In this document: positions 62,073 to 64,000 of the stretch, piece by piece
Layout: each line of letters opens with the position of its first letter
Numbering within the stretch: the first letter of the stretch is position 1
Origin: Echinococcus granulosus
Taxonomy: Eukaryota > Platyhelminthes > Cestoda > Cyclophyllidea > Taeniidae
Direction: 5' to 3'
DNA: 64,000 nucleotides
Assembly: GCF_000524195.1 (NCBI RefSeq)
Contig: NW_020170385.1
Span: 1,257,898 to 1,321,897, forward strand
Notes under the pieces: generated by a model
Database searches by the model: none
The model's input: only the letters and a program-made list of their open reading frames with translations
Told to the model about the DNA's origin: nothing
Program-made: the position numbers and the translations under genes

Positions 62073-63190
62073 ATATGATAGCCGCCAACTGCTGCAGACA
62101 GAAATGAGGCTGTCGATGACAGTTTATTTGAAGGTAACTGCATTAACTCTAGGTCAAGGCCCAATCAGAAATAGCCTAGATTACCGTGATTGGCGCATGA
62201 ACTAACCAAATGGTGATTGCAGCCTTGTAAATGCGTAAGCATGATGATAAAACGAAAAAGTGAGAATTTTGATGTTACGCACAAGAATAATGAAAGTGTA
62301 CGTCATTTTTAATATTATGCGAAAGAGGAGTTATTAGAGTTAGAACAAATAAATTTCCATTTAGAGATCCTTGTAATCAAAATAATTCCATAAACTTAAC
62401 CGAAGAGGCCTAGAAAAATTTGTTCTAAAAGCATGAGAAGGTAAACGCCTTAATGACATCCCAAATCCTAGTACTTTTATGGAAACCATTTTACTCCCAA
62501 AAAATACCCTTGGTTTCTTGCCACTTCCAATGCTTCAGTAAGGTTACTCCAACACATTAACAGGACTTTATCAGAATAAACAACAACAGCTTAAGGAACT
62601 CTAAAAAACAAATCATTTGTGATGGCCTTAGTCCTGTTTAACGGGATGCCTGCGCGGCTCGTACCACCAGCTGTGCTTGTTTTGGATTATTGTCACCTCA
62701 GAGAAGAGTCAAGACGCCGCACAGCCAATTAAAAAATACATCAAACCACAAAGCAACAACTTTTACAAATTTTACTCTACTGAGTCACAGGACCCACATA
62801 CCATGGTATATTACGGGTATGTAGTCACATTAAAAATACTTTTTATCCCCGAATTTTCCACTCTTAATATTTATCGTCCACCACAGTAAAAGGTGTACAT
62901 AAGTCTCTACAACTTTTATCGAATACCACCAAACAACGGTAAAGAGCAAGCTTAACGAGGCCAAAAGTAGTCTTTGAACAGAATTTCTGCTTTACATTAA
63001 TGTTACATGAAAAAACAGTCTTTCTAGAAAACGATGAAATTAAAAAGAGGATACAAAATTTGAAGTTCCATTCCAATAAATTGCCTATACGTAAGGTGTA
63101 AAAATCGTTTAGTTCTTTCAAAAACAATCGGCAGATATAATAATATATTGTAAATGACAATGCGCACAATAAATTAGTTGTTTGTTTAAC
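62073..63190. other. Spacer between gene B and the assembly gap
   Basis: AT-rich; no gene supported. A 114-codon open frame on the - strand at 63208-62864 is low-complexity in composition and unconvincing. Confidence 0.55.
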
Positions 63191-63229
63191 TGTCACGTGG
63201 CCTGGCATCTAGCCCATGCCAGAAACACC
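63191..63229 (+). repeat. LTR-like fragment, copy F, at the assembly gap
   Basis: Starts TGTCACGTGG and contains CTAGCCCATGCCAGAAACACC, comparable with the CATGCCAGTAGCCCCACACC core of the 43551 repeat. It is cut by the run of Ns. Only 39 bases, so weak on its own. Confidence 0.35.
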
Positions 63230-63329
63230 NNNNNNNNNNNNNNNNNNNNNNNNNNNNNNNNNNNNNNNNNNNNNNNNNNNNNNNNNNNNNNNNNNNNNNN
63301 NNNNNNNNNNNNNNNNNNNNNNNNNNNNN
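63230..63329. other. Assembly gap, 100 N
   Basis: A run of exactly 100 Ns, a conventional placeholder, so the true distance is unknown. Confidence 0.99.
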
Positions 63330-63743
63330 CATAAATAGCTCTAAACAGAATTATAAGTCTTCCAATGGTAAGATATGTAATGTGATATTCATACAGCCAA
63401 GGCGACTATGAAGCCTTACGACAAAAATGTGCAAGCACTGGTAAGATTGTGATTATTTGTTTGTGATAATACAGTTTGGTAATAATACTGGTTATTCGGA
63501 ACTTTATTATACGAAAGTGGGGCATATTATGCTAATCTTCCATACTTACTAAAAATGCCTTGAGATAAAGTGTACTTGCTTTATGAAGCTTAACGAACCA
63601 CTTGTTTTGACTGATGTTAAATGAAAGTAATTAGTTGTTTCCAGATCCTTCAGCTTCATAAGGTTGAGTTTTTCATTGGTAGATAATTAAGCGCGTAGAC
63701 AGGCTGAAGTAACACGCGTTGTCGTTTGACCTTAATTGTCACT
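63330..63743. other. Spacer upstream of TRABD
   Basis: AT-rich sequence between the gap and the TRABD start codon. An acceptor-like TTTTTCATTGGTAG lies about 60 bases upstream of the ATG. Nothing else identified. Confidence 0.5.
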
Positions 63744-63980
63744 ATGGCCATTGACACGCCACAGATGAATGCTTATGCGGCTTGTTCAGATTCAGAGGGA
63801 ACGGGAGATAGTTATGAAATGAATGCCATTAGTTCATTTTTGGAATGCGTCCAGATCGTGAGGCGAACTCCTTTCGAGTTGCCTAAGACGGTTTCCTTAA
63901 TAGAATGTTCTAACGGCACAAAAGTATACTTGGTAGGAACGGCTCACTTTAGCAAAGAAAGCATTGCGGATGTTCGTTTT
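63744..63980 (+). CDS. TRABD: TraB-domain protein (TRABD), first coding exon
   Basis: The TraB/PrgY/Tiki superfamily is known for membrane proteins and putative metalloproteases; TRABD members in animals are linked to mitochondria. The exon gives about 79 residues: an acidic/polar N-terminus, then LPKTVSLIECSNGTKVYLVG followed by TAHFSKES. The GTAHFS block with its histidine is the family's first conserved motif. A donor GTATGA at 63981 ends the exon; the frame otherwise stops at once. I chose the ATG at 63744 because the longer open frame begins with a non-ATG codon. The rest of the domain lies to the right of the window. Confidence 0.85.
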
Positions 63981-64000
63981 GTATGAACTGGTCATTTCGT

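Noticed and set aside
1..64000. CRISPR arrays, operons, ribosome binding sites, prokaryotic genes
   Set aside because: Split genes, long introns and animal protein families show the window is eukaryotic; no regularly spaced repeats were seen.

Overview
The window reads as an animal nuclear genome and most probably a parasitic flatworm, likely a tapeworm. Its genes are split by GT-AG introns, lie on both strands and are separated by long AT-rich spacers. It encodes animal-only proteins: Par-3, a protocadherin and a tetraspanin. Several start codons sit directly behind splice-acceptor-like sequence, as expected where a spliced leader is added in trans. The flatworm assignment is an inference from these features; no species is claimed. 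Exon limits were chosen by hand from conserved protein blocks, GT/AG signals and matching intron phases.

Layout. 142-10652 (+): the 3' part of a Par-3 polarity gene, entering from the left edge inside its PDZ3 domain and running through the aPKC-site (CR3) region to a predicted C-terminus. 11384-14359 (-): LIPT1, a mitochondrial lipoyltransferase in four exons, tail-to-tail with Par-3. 15425-15886 (-): an uninterrupted RAD6/UBE2A ubiquitin-conjugating enzyme. 15.9-24.2 kb has no gene I can support but holds degenerate copies of a short LTR-type element. 24214-34951 (-): a protocadherin whose whole ectodomain is one 3 kb exon, joined across a 7.4 kb intron to a cytoplasmic-tail exon. 35-45 kb: gene-poor, with simple repeats and the best-preserved LTR-type element (43551-44587). 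45019-47766 (+): a six-exon tetraspanin with one GC-AG intron. 48-56 kb: mostly non-coding, with a possible retroelement relic and two orphan exon candidates. 56474-57259 (+) and 61152-62072 (-): two convergent, uninterrupted genes for unnamed proteins that look like distant relatives of one another. 63744-end (+): first exon of a TraB-domain (TRABD) gene, cut by the window edge. A 100-N assembly gap lies at 63230-63329.

The genes do not form one pathway. Par-3, protocadherin and tetraspanin act at the cell cortex or membrane; LIPT1 and probably TRABD belong to mitochondria; RAD6 acts in nuclear ubiquitin signalling. The most unusual material is a dispersed family of roughly 1 kb elements with 124-130 bp TG...CA-type terminal repeats (six copies or fragments seen), and the pair of paralogue-like genes with a possible PTB/PH-like core.
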